Source: Synergistota bacterium
Lineage (GTDB): Bacteria > Synergistota > Synergistia > Synergistales > Synergistaceae
Length of the DNA stretch: 64,000 nt
Direction: 5' to 3'
Assembly: GCA_023450745.1 (NCBI GenBank)
Contig: JAEXGR010000048.1
Location: forward strand, 27,782-91,781
Shown piece after piece: positions 42,990 to 52,055 of the stretch. The notes under the pieces were generated by a model. The model saw nothing but the letters and a program-made list of their open reading frames with translations. It did not search any database and was not told where the DNA came from. The position numbers and the translations under genes are program-made. How positions within the stretch are numbered: position 1 is the first letter of the stretch; the number at the start of each line of letters is the position of its first letter.

Positions 42990-44492
42990 ATGAGCGCAAA
43001 CTTTATATTAGGGCTTCAATCTGTATTTCATCTCAATTCGTTGCTGGCTCTCGGATTTGGCGTGCTGTGGGGCACGGTCGGCGGAATGATTCCCGGTATC
43101 AATGCGACGATAGCAATGGCCCTTTTGCTTCCCTTCACCTGGGGCTTGGCTCCTGTCGTCGCGGTGATAATGCTTGCCGGGGTATACTGCGGAGGAGAAT
43201 ATGGCGGTTCGATTCCGGCCATTTTGATTGGGACTCCGGGAACCAATGCGGCGGCGTGTACCGTCTTTGACGGCTACGAGCTGCATAAGAAGGGGGAGAC
43301 GAGCACGGCGCTTTACGCGTCTCTTCTGGCCTCTGTCTTTGGCGGGCTCGTCGGGGCCACTCTGTTGGTCTTTATCGCCCTGCCTCTGGCCTCGCTCGCC
43401 CTAGCGTTCGGCCCTGCCGAATATTTCTCGCTGGCTTTGTTGGGGCTGACGCTTATCTGTTCTTTAGGAGAAGATAATGTTCTTAAAGGGATATGGGCCG
43501 GGCTCTTCGGAATGCTGCTCGCGACGATCGGTTTTGACCCCGTGGCCGGCGCTTTGCGGCTTACGCTTGGCATGCCCTCGCTTTCGGACGGGCTTGAAAT
43601 GATCCCTCTGATGATGGGTCTCTTTGCTATATCGGAGGTCTTCAGGCAATCGATGGAACTGAAAACCGGTGTCGTCATGGAGCAAAGAAAGATTGACATG
43701 TCGTTCCCCGGGTGGAACACTATAAAAAAATGGATTCCGTGCGCCACGGCCTCTTCCTTGCTGGGGGTCGTTATTGGGGCGATGCCGGGCGCCGGGGCCA
43801 CCGTCGCCTCTTTCCTGAGCTACAGCGGCATGAAAAAATGGAGTAAAAACCCGGATTCTTTTGGAAAGGGAAATCCCTTGGGTGTGGTTGCGCCGGAGTC
43901 GGCCAACAACGCCGTTACCGGCGGCGCGATGGTTCCGTTGTTGGCGCTTGGTATACCAGGTTCAAATTCGACGGCGATAATGCTCGGAGCTCTGATAATC
44001 CATAACGTCACCCCGGGGCCGATGCTCTTTGTCAACCACCCTGAGATACCGTATGGTATATTTACGGCCCTTTTTGTAGCAAATATTTTTATGCTATTTG
44101 TCGGGTATGTATGTATTAAATCCGCCGTGCGTATCGCGAATATATCAAAGCCGTCTCTGCTTGCTCTGATAATCGCGCTGGTCTTCACAGGTTCCTATGC
44201 TTACAGCGGTGAAATTTTTGACATTTGGGTGGCGTTGGTCTGTGGTATTATTGGCCTGGCAATGAAAAAGGGGCATCTGCCTCACGCCGCGACCGTACTT
44301 GGTTTTGTCCTCGGTTCGATTATGGAGACAAATCTGAGAAGAGCTCTGATATTGACTAAAGGGAGCTACATGATGGTTTTCATGAATTCAAAAATAAGCT
44401 CGGTGTTGATTTTTATCGCGCTATTCTCCGTACTGTGGGCGCTCTGTAAGCCGCTCTATGATTCGATAAAGGTGCGTCGGCAGGCCGCTTAG
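42990..44492 (+). CDS. tctA: Tripartite tricarboxylate transporter large permease
   Basis: A 500-aa TctA with about twelve hydrophobic segments. Diagnostic stretches: PGINATIAMALLLPFTWGL, GGEYGGSIPAILIGTPGTNA, GVVAPESANNAVTGGAMVPL and LALGIPGSNSTAIMLGAL. It is the secondary, ion-coupled channel for the TctC substrate. Confidence 0.94.
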   Translation: MSANFILGLQSVFHLNSLLALGFGVLWGTVGGMIPGINATIAMALLLPFTWGLAPVVAVIMLAGVYCGGEYGGSIPAILIGTPGTNAAACTVFDGYELHKKGETSTALYASLLASVFGGLVGATLLVFIALPLASLALAFGPAEYFSLALLGLTLICSLGEDNVLKGIWAGLFGMLLATIGFDPVAGALRLTLGMPSLSDGLEMIPLMMGLFAISEVFRQSMELKTGVVMEQRKIDMSFPGWNTIKKWIPCATASSLLGVVIGAMPGAGATVASFLSYSGMKKWSKNPDSFGKGNPLGVVAPESANNAVTGGAMVPLLALGIPGSNSTAIMLGALIIHNVTPGPMLFVNHPEIPYGIFTALFVANIFMLFVGYVCIKSAVRIANISKPSLLALIIALVFTGSYAYSGEIFDIWVALVCGIIGLAMKKGHLPHAATVLGFVLGSIMETNLRRALILTKGSYMMVFMNSKISSVLIFIALFSVLWALCKPLYDSIKVRRQAA

Positions 44493-44514
44493 ACCCAGCG
44501 TGGGGATAAGTCTG

Positions 44515-45582
44515 ATGACGGGTAATATCTTCCAGCAAGCCATTGCTTTTCTTATAACGTTTGCGGTTGGCACAGCAGGGTTTTTCTCATTCAAGATCCT
44601 TAAAATGCCCAACCCGGCGTTATTGGGAGCGATGTTCAGCACGGGTATCCTCAGTATTGCCGGATATTACCCCTATTTTCCCCTTGGACCGATCTCTTTC
44701 TGCGCTAACGTCGTTATTGGCATAATGTTGGGCAGGCAATTCAACCGAACACTTTTTATGCGCATCCGCAGGCTATTGCTGCCTGTCGTTTCCACCGCCG
44801 CTGGATTGATCTTGCTTTCTCTACTGTGCGGCTGTACATTTTATAAGCTTGCGGATGTTGACTTGAAGACAGCCCTGATTGCGACCTCCGCCGGCGGTAT
44901 AACGGAGATGATGGTCTTTGGAATGTCCATGAACGCGAACCTCCCTATTATTGCCTGCGTGCAGGTCTTTCGCGTCGTGATTTTTCTTACTATAATACCT
45001 TTCATTGCGTTGTTTGATAAAGAGCAGTCCGAACGTCTAAAAAAAGAGAACCTGATAAAAGAACAATCCGACGCCAGAAGCTGGTTCTATAAAGCGGATT
45101 ATATCGCGTTATTGGCGATTTCATTTTTGTTGGGCGCTGCGGCGGCACATTACAAAGTTCCGACCGGGGCCATGCTGGGGGCCATGGCCGGTGCCGGCGG
45201 ATATTCCCTTTTTATCAACAGGCGATATTTTTACAACCCTGGTATCAGGTATTTTGCGCAAATAGGACTTGGGCTGGTAATGGGACGAAGAATGACGTCA
45301 GAGATAGTCTTTCAGCTTACGGGTATCCTCATCCCAACTATCATTACCACATTTGTTATGTTGCTTGGCTGTATCTCTCTCGCCATAATAATAAAGAAAA
45401 TAAGTAAAATGGATATTCTGACCTGCCTTCTCTGTACATCTCCGGCGGGGCTGAGCCAGATTGCCGTCTTCGCCGAAGAGATCGGAGCGGATGCGCTGAC
45501 GGCATCGGTCTTTCATTCTGTGAGGATCATATCAATAGTTTCACTCTATCCCTGGATCATATTGCTGGCGATCTCATCCTGA
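44515..45582 (+). CDS. AbrB-family membrane protein (PF05145)
   Basis: A 355-aa protein with about ten membrane segments in two repeats. It has GTAGFFSFKILKMPNPALLG and its counterpart AAAAHYKVPTGAMLGAM, plus DLKTALIATSAGGITEMMVF and CLLCTSPAGLSQIAVFAEE. This family commonly follows Tct genes and may be a carrier or exporter for related metabolites; function is not established. ATG 44515 is chosen over GTG 44500 (GGGGATAAG 8 nt upstream). Confidence 0.8.
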   Translation: MTGNIFQQAIAFLITFAVGTAGFFSFKILKMPNPALLGAMFSTGILSIAGYYPYFPLGPISFCANVVIGIMLGRQFNRTLFMRIRRLLLPVVSTAAGLILLSLLCGCTFYKLADVDLKTALIATSAGGITEMMVFGMSMNANLPIIACVQVFRVVIFLTIIPFIALFDKEQSERLKKENLIKEQSDARSWFYKADYIALLAISFLLGAAAAHYKVPTGAMLGAMAGAGGYSLFINRRYFYNPGIRYFAQIGLGLVMGRRMTSEIVFQLTGILIPTIITTFVMLLGCISLAIIIKKISKMDILTCLLCTSPAGLSQIAVFAEEIGADALTASVFHSVRIISIVSLYPWIILLAISS

Positions 45583-45643
45583 TATTTTGCGGAGTTTGCC
45601 CCTACACTGGCGGCGAAAATATTGACTTGCGATGGTGACAAGA

Positions 45644-45678
45644 AAAAGGGGCCTCTGCTTGCAGGGCCCCGTAATTTT
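45644..45678. terminator. Terminator between the Tct operon and the symporter
   Basis: GGGGCCTCTGC pairs with GCAGGGCCCC around TT, followed by GTAATTTTT on the plus strand; convergent genes share it. Confidence 0.8.
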
Positions 45679-45704
45679 TGTTTGAACATATAAACTTCTT
45701 TATT

Positions 45705-47150
45705 TTATGCTTCGGCTCCCGCCTTCACCTTAACCCTTACCCGCTTCGCGCAGAGCGTGAAGATTGCCGCGGAGATGATGACTCCGGGGACGATCGGGTG
45801 GATCGCGCCGAGGAGGCCGGGGGCGGCGAGGCCGGTGAGCGCCTTGGAGGTCGAAGAGTAGGCCGCAACGTACCAGGCGATCGAGCCCGCGAAGCCACCT
45901 AAGGAGCTGGCAAGCGCCGCCTGCGGTCCGGCCTTGGGGCCGAATGCCAGCAGCCCAAGGTATGGAACCATGATCGCGCAGGCCAGCAGCGTCCAGCTTG
46001 TGGCGCAGATGACGGCGATTATCGAACCGCTTTTGAGCGCGAAGAGACCGCTTCCAAGCGTGCAGAGGACGACTACCCCGCGCCATGACCAGCCCTTAAG
46101 CTCCTTTTTGAGAACGTCGCGTCCGAGGCTGCCGCTTGCGATATGGAGCAGCGCCGAAGCCGTCGAGAGCGAGGCGGAGACGATCGCTAAGGCGAACATC
46201 TGCTGGCCGAAGGCGGGCAGGAGCTGGTGGACGAGCGTCGGCAGCACGATATCGGGGTTGGTGATGCCGTCGCCGAGCATGACCCTTGAAAGGGCGCTTG
46301 CGAAGTAGGCTCCGCCGACGACGACGGAGAGCGCGAGCATCGCGAGGGGAGCCGCCTTCTTCGTCTCCTCCATGCTGCGCAGCGCGAAGTGGCGCTGGAT
46401 GAGCTGCGGCTGCGCCCAGATGCCGACGGAGGTGACGATCGTAAGGAAGATGACGTTCAGGCCGCCGGCGCCGCTGGACAAGGCGAGGAAGCCGTTGTCC
46501 GCGCCCTTCGCGGGCGGCAGGGCGGCAAGCTGCTGGAGGCCGTGGACGGGGCCGCCGACCGCTTTAAGCAACGCGATGAGAAGCGCGCCGACGCCGATGA
46601 TCATCACGAGTCCCTGCAGGGCTTCCGTGTAGAGTACTCCGCGCAGGCCGCCCCAGATGACGGAGAGGCCGACGATCGCCACGAGGGCGATGAGCGCGGC
46701 GTTCACCGAGATGGGCAGCACGCCCGCCACCATGACCGCCGCGCCCTTGAAGACCGCGGAGCCGTAGATGACGAGGAGCACGACGGAGATCGCGCCGATG
46801 AATGTCTGGAGGACCGGTATCTGGTATGCCTTAGCAAGAAGTTCCGCGGGCGTGCGGGCGTCAAGCTTTCTTTGCCAGAGGCGCGTCGGCCAGGCGAGGT
46901 ATCTGTAGACGAACCAGGTGCCGAACCAGACGTTGCCTGCCGCGACGAGCAGCATTTGCAGGCCGAAGAGGTAGCAGAGGCCGCCGAAGCCGACGAGCGC
47001 CACCGCTGAGATGTAGGTGGCGACGTAGGCGAGCGCCTGCACCGCGACGCCGACGCGGCCGGGAAGCAGCGCGTCGTGGCTGCGCGAGTACTTGGCGATC
47101 AGAACGAGGATTAAAGCGTAGCCGATCCAGAGAGGCGCGAAGGTGAACAT
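45705..47150 (-). CDS. Sodium:solute symporter (SSS family), probably aromatic amino acid
   Basis: A 481-aa SSS transporter with about thirteen membrane segments. It has VATYISAVALVGFGGLCYLF near residue 45, a DARTPAELLAKAY cytoplasmic motif, SVIWGGLRGVLYTEALQGLV and the sodium-site region LAIVSASLSTASALLHIASG. It imports a small solute with Na+. The Tyr-rich attenuator leader upstream suggests tyrosine (or Phe/Tyr) as substrate; that is inference. A 31-aa accessory ORF precedes it. Confidence 0.88.
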   Translation of the reverse strand: MFTFAPLWIGYALILVLIAKYSRSHDALLPGRVGVAVQALAYVATYISAVALVGFGGLCYLFGLQMLLVAAGNVWFGTWFVYRYLAWPTRLWQRKLDARTPAELLAKAYQIPVLQTFIGAISVVLLVIYGSAVFKGAAVMVAGVLPISVNAALIALVAIVGLSVIWGGLRGVLYTEALQGLVMIIGVGALLIALLKAVGGPVHGLQQLAALPPAKGADNGFLALSSGAGGLNVIFLTIVTSVGIWAQPQLIQRHFALRSMEETKKAAPLAMLALSVVVGGAYFASALSRVMLGDGITNPDIVLPTLVHQLLPAFGQQMFALAIVSASLSTASALLHIASGSLGRDVLKKELKGWSWRGVVVLCTLGSGLFALKSGSIIAVICATSWTLLACAIMVPYLGLLAFGPKAGPQAALASSLGGFAGSIAWYVAAYSSTSKALTGLAAPGLLGAIHPIVPGVIISAAIFTLCAKRVRVKVKAGAEA

Positions 47151-47151
47151 C

Positions 47152-47247
47152 TTACCTCGCCCTCCTTATTATCATTACCAGCGACCACGTCGCGCTCCAA
47201 ATAAGCGATGCTCCCGCGCAGATTACCCAAAGATCCGTTCCAAACAT
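47152..47247 (-). CDS. 31-aa symporter small accessory protein
   Basis: MFGTDLWVICAGASLIWSAT and an 11-residue remainder ending RRAR: a single membrane helix with a basic end. It ends 1 base before the SSS start, and GGAG lies about 9 nt before its ATG. Tiny single-helix proteins of this kind (MetS-like, symporter small accessory proteins) often precede SSS or NSS genes and are needed for transport. Identification is by size, position and hydrophobicity. Confidence 0.7.
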   Translation of the reverse strand: MFGTDLWVICAGASLIWSATWSLVMIIRRAR

Positions 47248-47310
47248 TTTTCATTACTCCTTTTCTTTCGTAAAAGTTTTTATCTATAATTTTTGCATTG
47301 CCCGCGATAT

Positions 47311-47347
47311 TAAAAAAGGACCGCTGCCCCTGCGGGCGGCGGTCCTT
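47311..47347 (-). terminator. Attenuator terminator upstream of the symporter operon
   Basis: On the minus strand AAGGACCGC pairs with GCGGTCCTT, with a GC-rich inner loop, followed directly by TTTTTT. It lies 38 bases after the leader-peptide stop codon. Confidence 0.8.
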
Positions 47348-47385
47348 GAAGTATCTTTCAGATTTATTACTTTATGCTGTCTGAA

Positions 47386-47484
47386 TCACTTCGAAGAAAA
47401 CACCAGAAACCCCGAGGCATCATATGTGCGGGGATAAGCATAAAAGTAATAATAGTAGTTGTTATTGAATAATGCTTTTCCCAT
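47386..47484 (-). CDS. 32-aa tyrosine-rich leader peptide
   Basis: Starts MGKALFNNN, then YYYYFYAYPRTY (residues 10-21), with seven Tyr and one Phe in twelve codons, and ends FLVFSSK. AAGGAGGCACGGGTG precedes the ATG. A hairpin terminator follows the stop before the symporter genes. This is the classical arrangement of ribosome-stalling attenuation: scarce charged tRNA-Tyr stalls the ribosome and prevents the terminator. Alternative pairing was not computed. Confidence 0.8.
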   Translation of the reverse strand: MGKALFNNNYYYYFYAYPRTYDASGFLVFSSK

Positions 47485-47540
47485 CACCCGTGCCTCCTTT
47501 TTCTTTCGAAAATCTTTACCACTTTTCGTTGGTGAAGTGA

Positions 47541-47569
47541 ATGATACTCTTTGACGATATTCTTGTCAA
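47541..47569 (-). promoter_or_regulatory. Promoter of the Tyr-leader/symporter transcript
   Basis: TTGACA, 17 bp, TATCAT on the minus strand, with transcription expected near 47534, about 50 bases before the leader start codon. Confidence 0.8.
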
Positions 47570-47737
47570 GCCTGATTACGGAATTCAACGGTTTTGGACG
47601 GCTGAATTTTGGCGCGTCCCCGCCGCCCTCCGAATACGGGCTTTTTGTCGCCGTGTAAGGCGGGAGAACCGTCGCGCGTTTCCGTGCGGAAGCTCTCCCG
47701 CCGCGGTTGTGTCCCTCGCGGAGAGGGGGATTTTCGC

Positions 47738-48463
47738 TTACCTGGCTCCCTGTTTGCGGATCACGGCGGCGACGAAGTTCATGTATTTTCCCGCGCCGGC
47801 GCTCATCGCTTTGCGGTCGCCGACGGCATATTCATTGTCGCAGGCAAGCCAATCGTCCCAGCATTCATCGAAGCTCTCCATCTCATGCAGGGAGAGGATC
47901 TCGGCGCCCTCCGCCGCTGCGAGTATCCGCCGCCAGTATGCCGCGTCATGCAGTGTGTCCAGGTCTTCCGGCCGCCAGGAGAGCAGCATCTCCGCCGGAA
48001 TGTCGTCGTGGACGTCCTTTTTCATTCCCGGCACCGCAAAGAGCAGCCGCCCGCCATCTTTTATCAGCGGCAGCAGGTGTTTGCCCAGATATTCGGGGTC
48101 GAGGCCGAAATAGTGATAGGAATCTACGGAGACGACGTCGTCAAAGAAACCGTCGGCGAATGGCAGTTCGTGGGCCTCGGCCTTTATCGGGATGATCTGC
48201 TCTGAGGAGAGCCCCATGGCGTCAAAAAATCTCTTGTTTTCGCTCGGGGATATCCAAAGGTCCGCCGCGAAGACCCGCACGCCGCATTCTTTGGCGAGAA
48301 AGAGCGAGGTGACGCCGCGGCCGCAGCCAAGGTCGAGCACGGTTGAACCTGGCGCGAGCGGATTTTCCGTAAGCAGCTCTTCAAGCAGTTTCATCGGGTT
48401 GGGGCCCATGATGTAGTTTTTAAGCGCGTTCTGGTCGTATTTAGCTGATTTTATATATTTCAT
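47738..48463 (-). CDS. SAM-dependent methyltransferase (class I)
   Basis: A 241-aa protein. SAM-binding motif I is VLDLGCGRGVTSLFLAKECG, followed by VFAADLWISP (acidic motif II) and FFDDVVSVDSYHYFG. It methylates a small molecule of unknown identity. AAAAGGAGATAACAACG precedes the ATG. It stands alone. Confidence 0.85.
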   Translation of the reverse strand: MKYIKSAKYDQNALKNYIMGPNPMKLLEELLTENPLAPGSTVLDLGCGRGVTSLFLAKECGVRVFAADLWISPSENKRFFDAMGLSSEQIIPIKAEAHELPFADGFFDDVVSVDSYHYFGLDPEYLGKHLLPLIKDGGRLLFAVPGMKKDVHDDIPAEMLLSWRPEDLDTLHDAAYWRRILAAAEGAEILSLHEMESFDECWDDWLACDNEYAVGDRKAMSAGAGKYMNFVAAVIRKQGAR

Positions 48464-48655
48464 CGTTGTTATCTCCTTTTAATCATTATCTCTTGCCCCG
48501 CGGCCTAAACGGTCCGGCGGGGAATATGCCTGTTCGGCGGTGATCCGCAAAGATGGGGAAGAGGAAAGGAGACGTCCTGTACCGAAGACGAAGGCCATAC
48601 GCCGCAAGCTTGGCGTAAGCTTACACAAAAAAGGCCTGTCTGCATACTGTAAGGA

Positions 48656-48720
48656 CAAAAACCGCACACCAACATTACGGTATAAAATTATACCGTTTTG
48701 CTGTCCCCTATGCGGTTTGT
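48656..48720. repeat. Nested inverted repeats in a gene-free stretch
   Basis: Outer arms AAACCGCA (48659-48666) and TGCGGTTT (48711-48718) enclose ACGGTATAA-AA-TTATACCGT (48677-48696). The 558 bp between the methyltransferase and maturase genes contain no convincing ORF; this is the only structure I see there. Confidence 0.45.
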
Positions 48721-49021
48721 CTCCTTTACAATATGGCCAAACAGGCACCCCTTGCCAAGCTATTTTTTCTATAATATCACCAGCCGGCGGCGTTGGCAAT
48801 CTCTGGTAAACGGCGGCCCGGGTCAGCCGCATGAAAAATCGCCGCCCGCGCGGACGGGGCCTGATCGCGTCATTTTCAGCGCTTTCACAACGTTCGCCGC
48901 AAGCTAACTTACGAAATATCAATTATAGGAGGAATTCGTGCCCACTACTTTTCTGACCCTTGCTTGGCCGTGGCTTATACACAGCCTTTCTCGTAAAATG
49001 TAGCGTTCTCGAATACTGCCG

Positions 49022-50152
49022 TCAATGCCGCGTGTCGTTTTTGATAAATCTCACCGCGCCGGCGAGGTGGGCGAAGAATTTTTTGTAGCCGCGGCATAGG
49101 TAGTTTTTGCCGCCGTCGAAGCGGTCCTTCGGGCAGCCGCCCCAGCAGAGGCCGAGCCAGCGGCATTCCCGGCATTCCGCAGGCAGCGACTCTGCCTTGT
49201 AAAGGCCGAAGGAGCGGTTTTTCTCCATCAGCACGTCTAGCGGGCTTTCCATGAGGTTTCCCAGCCTGTAAGCGGCGTCCGTATAGCGGTCGCATGAGTA
49301 TAGGCTGCCGTCTGCCTCCAGCGAGGCGGCATGTCCGCAGGTCGGTTCATGCAGGCATACTCCGGAAGGTTTGCCAAGCATGCTGCCAATTGCGGCCTCG
49401 ATGTTCTGGATAAATTTTTCTCCCACGTCTTTTTGGCTCCAGCGGTTGAATATACGAACGAGGAAATCCCCCCAGCCCTCTGGCGTGACGCTGAAAGGGG
49501 CTGTTTCGCGTCCTTCGCCATGGCTGTGAATGCCGTTCGGCAGCCGCGGCGCTCCTTCTGCGCAGCGCTCCGTGACCGGCAGGAACTGCATGAAGTCTGT
49601 AATGGAGGAGAGGAAGTCGTAAAGTTCTTCGGGGTGGGCGGCATTTTCGTTGTTTACGGCGGTCAGCGTGTTGAAGCTCACGCCCTCGCTGCGCAGAAGG
49701 CGCGCCGCGGCAAGCGCCGCGCGAAAGGAGCCTCCCCTTTCGCCGCGCCGGTAGCGGTCGTGCAGATACTCCGGCCCGTCAATAGAGAGCCCTACAAGAA
49801 AATCGTTCTCCGTGAAGAAACGGCACCACTCTTTATCAATTAATGTCCCGTTGGTCTGGAGAGTGTTGATTATCCGGCGCCCCGCGCCATATTTGCGCTC
49901 CAGCGCCATCGCACGGCGGAAAAAACTCACGCCGCGCAGCGTCGGCTCGCCGCCGTGCCAAGCAAATTCCACCGTCGCGTGGCGTCTGTGGATGCGGATA
50001 TTTTCCGAGATATAGCGCGCCAGCAACGCGTCGGACATCAGGCCGCTTCCGACGCGCCGGGCGGCGGGCAGATAATAACAGTAAGCGCAGCGCAGATTGC
50101 AGTCGCCGCCCGCGGGTTTTGCCATCACGGCGTAGCAGCGGTTTTCCGTCAA
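49022..50152 (-). CDS. Anaerobic sulfatase maturase (radical SAM)
   Basis: About 376 aa. Radical-SAM motif CNLRCAYCYY near the N-terminus, WHGGEPTLRG, NTLQTNGTLI and LVGLSIDGPEYLHDRYR. C-terminal SPASM-type Cys clusters (CGHAASLEADGSLYSCDRY; CRECRWLGLCWGGCPKDRF). It oxidises the sulfatase active-site Ser/Cys to formylglycine. The TTG at 50152 forms a TTGA overlap with the sulfatase stop; an ATG at 50206 in frame would overlap further. Its partner is the adjacent sulfatase. Confidence 0.92.
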   Translation of the reverse strand: MTENRCYAVMAKPAGGDCNLRCAYCYYLPAARRVGSGLMSDALLARYISENIRIHRRHATVEFAWHGGEPTLRGVSFFRRAMALERKYGAGRRIINTLQTNGTLIDKEWCRFFTENDFLVGLSIDGPEYLHDRYRRGERGGSFRAALAAARLLRSEGVSFNTLTAVNNENAAHPEELYDFLSSITDFMQFLPVTERCAEGAPRLPNGIHSHGEGRETAPFSVTPEGWGDFLVRIFNRWSQKDVGEKFIQNIEAAIGSMLGKPSGVCLHEPTCGHAASLEADGSLYSCDRYTDAAYRLGNLMESPLDVLMEKNRSFGLYKAESLPAECRECRWLGLCWGGCPKDRFDGGKNYLCRGYKKFFAHLAGAVRFIKNDTRH

Positions 50153-52000
50153 CGGCCTCTTTTGCGCGAAAACAGCGCGGGGACGATCAGCAGCGCGAAG
50201 GGCCACGGTGTGGCCGCGCAGCCTCCGGAAGAACCGCTCGACCGGTCCGCCGCTCTGAACTCCGCGCCATTGTCCGTACCGATCTCGTTGGCGATCGCCT
50301 CGTTGAGTTTCGCGTTAAGCGCGAGGACGAGCGCCGGGTTTTCCGCACGCAGTCTTTCCGCGAGGTTGTTACGCTCCTTCGGGTCGGCGTTCGTATCATA
50401 TATCTCTACGTCGTTATTCAAATAAAGCGAGTCGATGTCCTGTGGGCTGTTAAAGCCCCGCGGCGTGAAATAGCGCGCGAATTTATAACCGTCGCTGGTG
50501 ACGATGCCGCGCACAATGCCCCGCTTGTCGGACGAAAGGGGCGGTTCAGCATAGGAGGTTACGTTGCTGTCGATTATTGAGAGCAGGCTGCATGCGAAGA
50601 GCGCGCTGTCGCGCTCTCCCGCGTCGTTAGTGCCGACGAGCGGCAGCAGGTCTTTGCCGCGCAGGCCGGTTGCCGCGCGTGCCGCCTCCGCGTTGTCCGC
50701 TCCGCTCATGCTGACGAAGGTCGGCGCGAGGTCGAGGTGGCTGGTGAGCGCGTTGCTGTTGGAGACCCCCTTTGTTCTGTCGGGGTGGTAGATTATCAGC
50801 GGCACGTGAATGTTTTCCTCGTACATATTGTTGCCCTTGCCGGACAGGTGGTGCGCCCCCTGCAGTTCGCCGTGGTCGCTGGTCATGACAATGATGGTTT
50901 TATTCAGCATCCCCGTCGCCTCTAACTCGTCAAGGATACGTCCCAGCTTGTCGTCGCTGTCCTGAATGCAGTTGAGATAGAAGTCGCGCATACGCTCCCA
51001 GTTTGCCGCGTTATCGGGGATGACGCCGATATTCGTACTCCAGCGCTTGTAATATTCCCGGTGTGCCTGAAGCCGGCCCGAGGCGTCGGAAATATCCTCG
51101 TCGTATGTCGTCGGTATCGGGAAATTGGGATATGTATTTTTGAAGATACTGTGGTTGGGCGCGCGTTTTATTTCAAGATAGTGGTAAGAGCCGGACTGCG
51201 CGCTTTCCTCCTCGGCGTCGGTATTGAAATACATCACGTCGTGGGGGTTGATGAGGTTCACAGCGAGAAAGAAGGGGGGTCCCTTTCTTGTTCAGCGCGG
51301 CGCCTTTGTTACGGAGCCAGCCGATCGTCTCCCCCGCGATGGAGTCATCGGTCGAATAGCCCTCTTCGATGCCGCCCGGGGTGTCGCCGTCAACGTTCCA
51401 GTCTGCGAAGCCGTATGGCTCCAGCCAGCTCCTGGAGCGGAAATGGCTGGCTACCGTACTGTCGTCGCCCTCCGTCAGCGCGCCGCCGCCAGCCATGTGC
51501 CACTTGCCCTTGTAAGCCGTGTAATACCCTGCCGCGCGCATCATGTCGCCGACGGTGGGCAGTGTCTCATCTAGGCGCGTGATATACGGCATATCGGCGT
51601 TATCGTAGAGCTTCGTCTCGGTGATGTGCCGTCCGGTGTAGATGACGGAGCGCGAAGAGGTGGACATGTTAGAGCAGATATAATGCTTTTCAAACGAAGT
51701 TCCGATGCTTTTGAGATGTTCGCGCGCCTTGAAGGAGGCGTCGGAGGGGTAGCTGGGGCCGAGATAGCGCTCCTGATCGACGAGGACGAAAATTATGTTG
51801 TACTGCCCTGCCGCGAGTTCGGCCGCGCCGTTTATTCCACCGCTGGAGGAGAAAAACGAAAAAAGCGGCACAAGAGCGTCCGCCGGCGCGAGGGAGAGGT
51901 ACGGAAAGAGGGTTCCCGCAAAATAAAGCGTCACTGCGGCGAGGGAGACGCCGGCGGCAAATTTGAGCCCGGTAATTATTTTACCAGAGGGCTTGTACAT
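50149..52000 (-). pseudogene. Membrane-anchored Ser-type sulfatase, frameshifted in a run of six G/C
   Basis: The N-terminal frame (51173-52000) has a membrane anchor (residues 8-35), metal site VLVDQ and formylglycine motif STSSR (Ser113) followed by SVIYTGRH. It ends out of frame after NKKGTP. The C-terminal frame (50149 to about 51280) restores FFLAVNLINPHD, MTSDHGELQGAHHLSGKG and metal residues. It ends in SGSSGGC plus a hydrophobic stretch and RKRGR, a Synergist-CTERM-like sorting signal. One base fewer in the six-G run at 51274-51279 (plus strand) restores one frame. This could be a mutation, phase variation or sequencing error. Confidence 0.85.
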
Positions 52001-52055
52001 AGATAATCACTCCTTGTTTCTATATAAAAACTTTTAAAGCGTTTGTCCCCCCTCG

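Noticed and set aside
48479..48922. 147-aa minus-strand ORF in the gene-free stretch
   Set aside because: Low-quality composition, no ribosome site and nested inverted repeats inside; no family resemblance.
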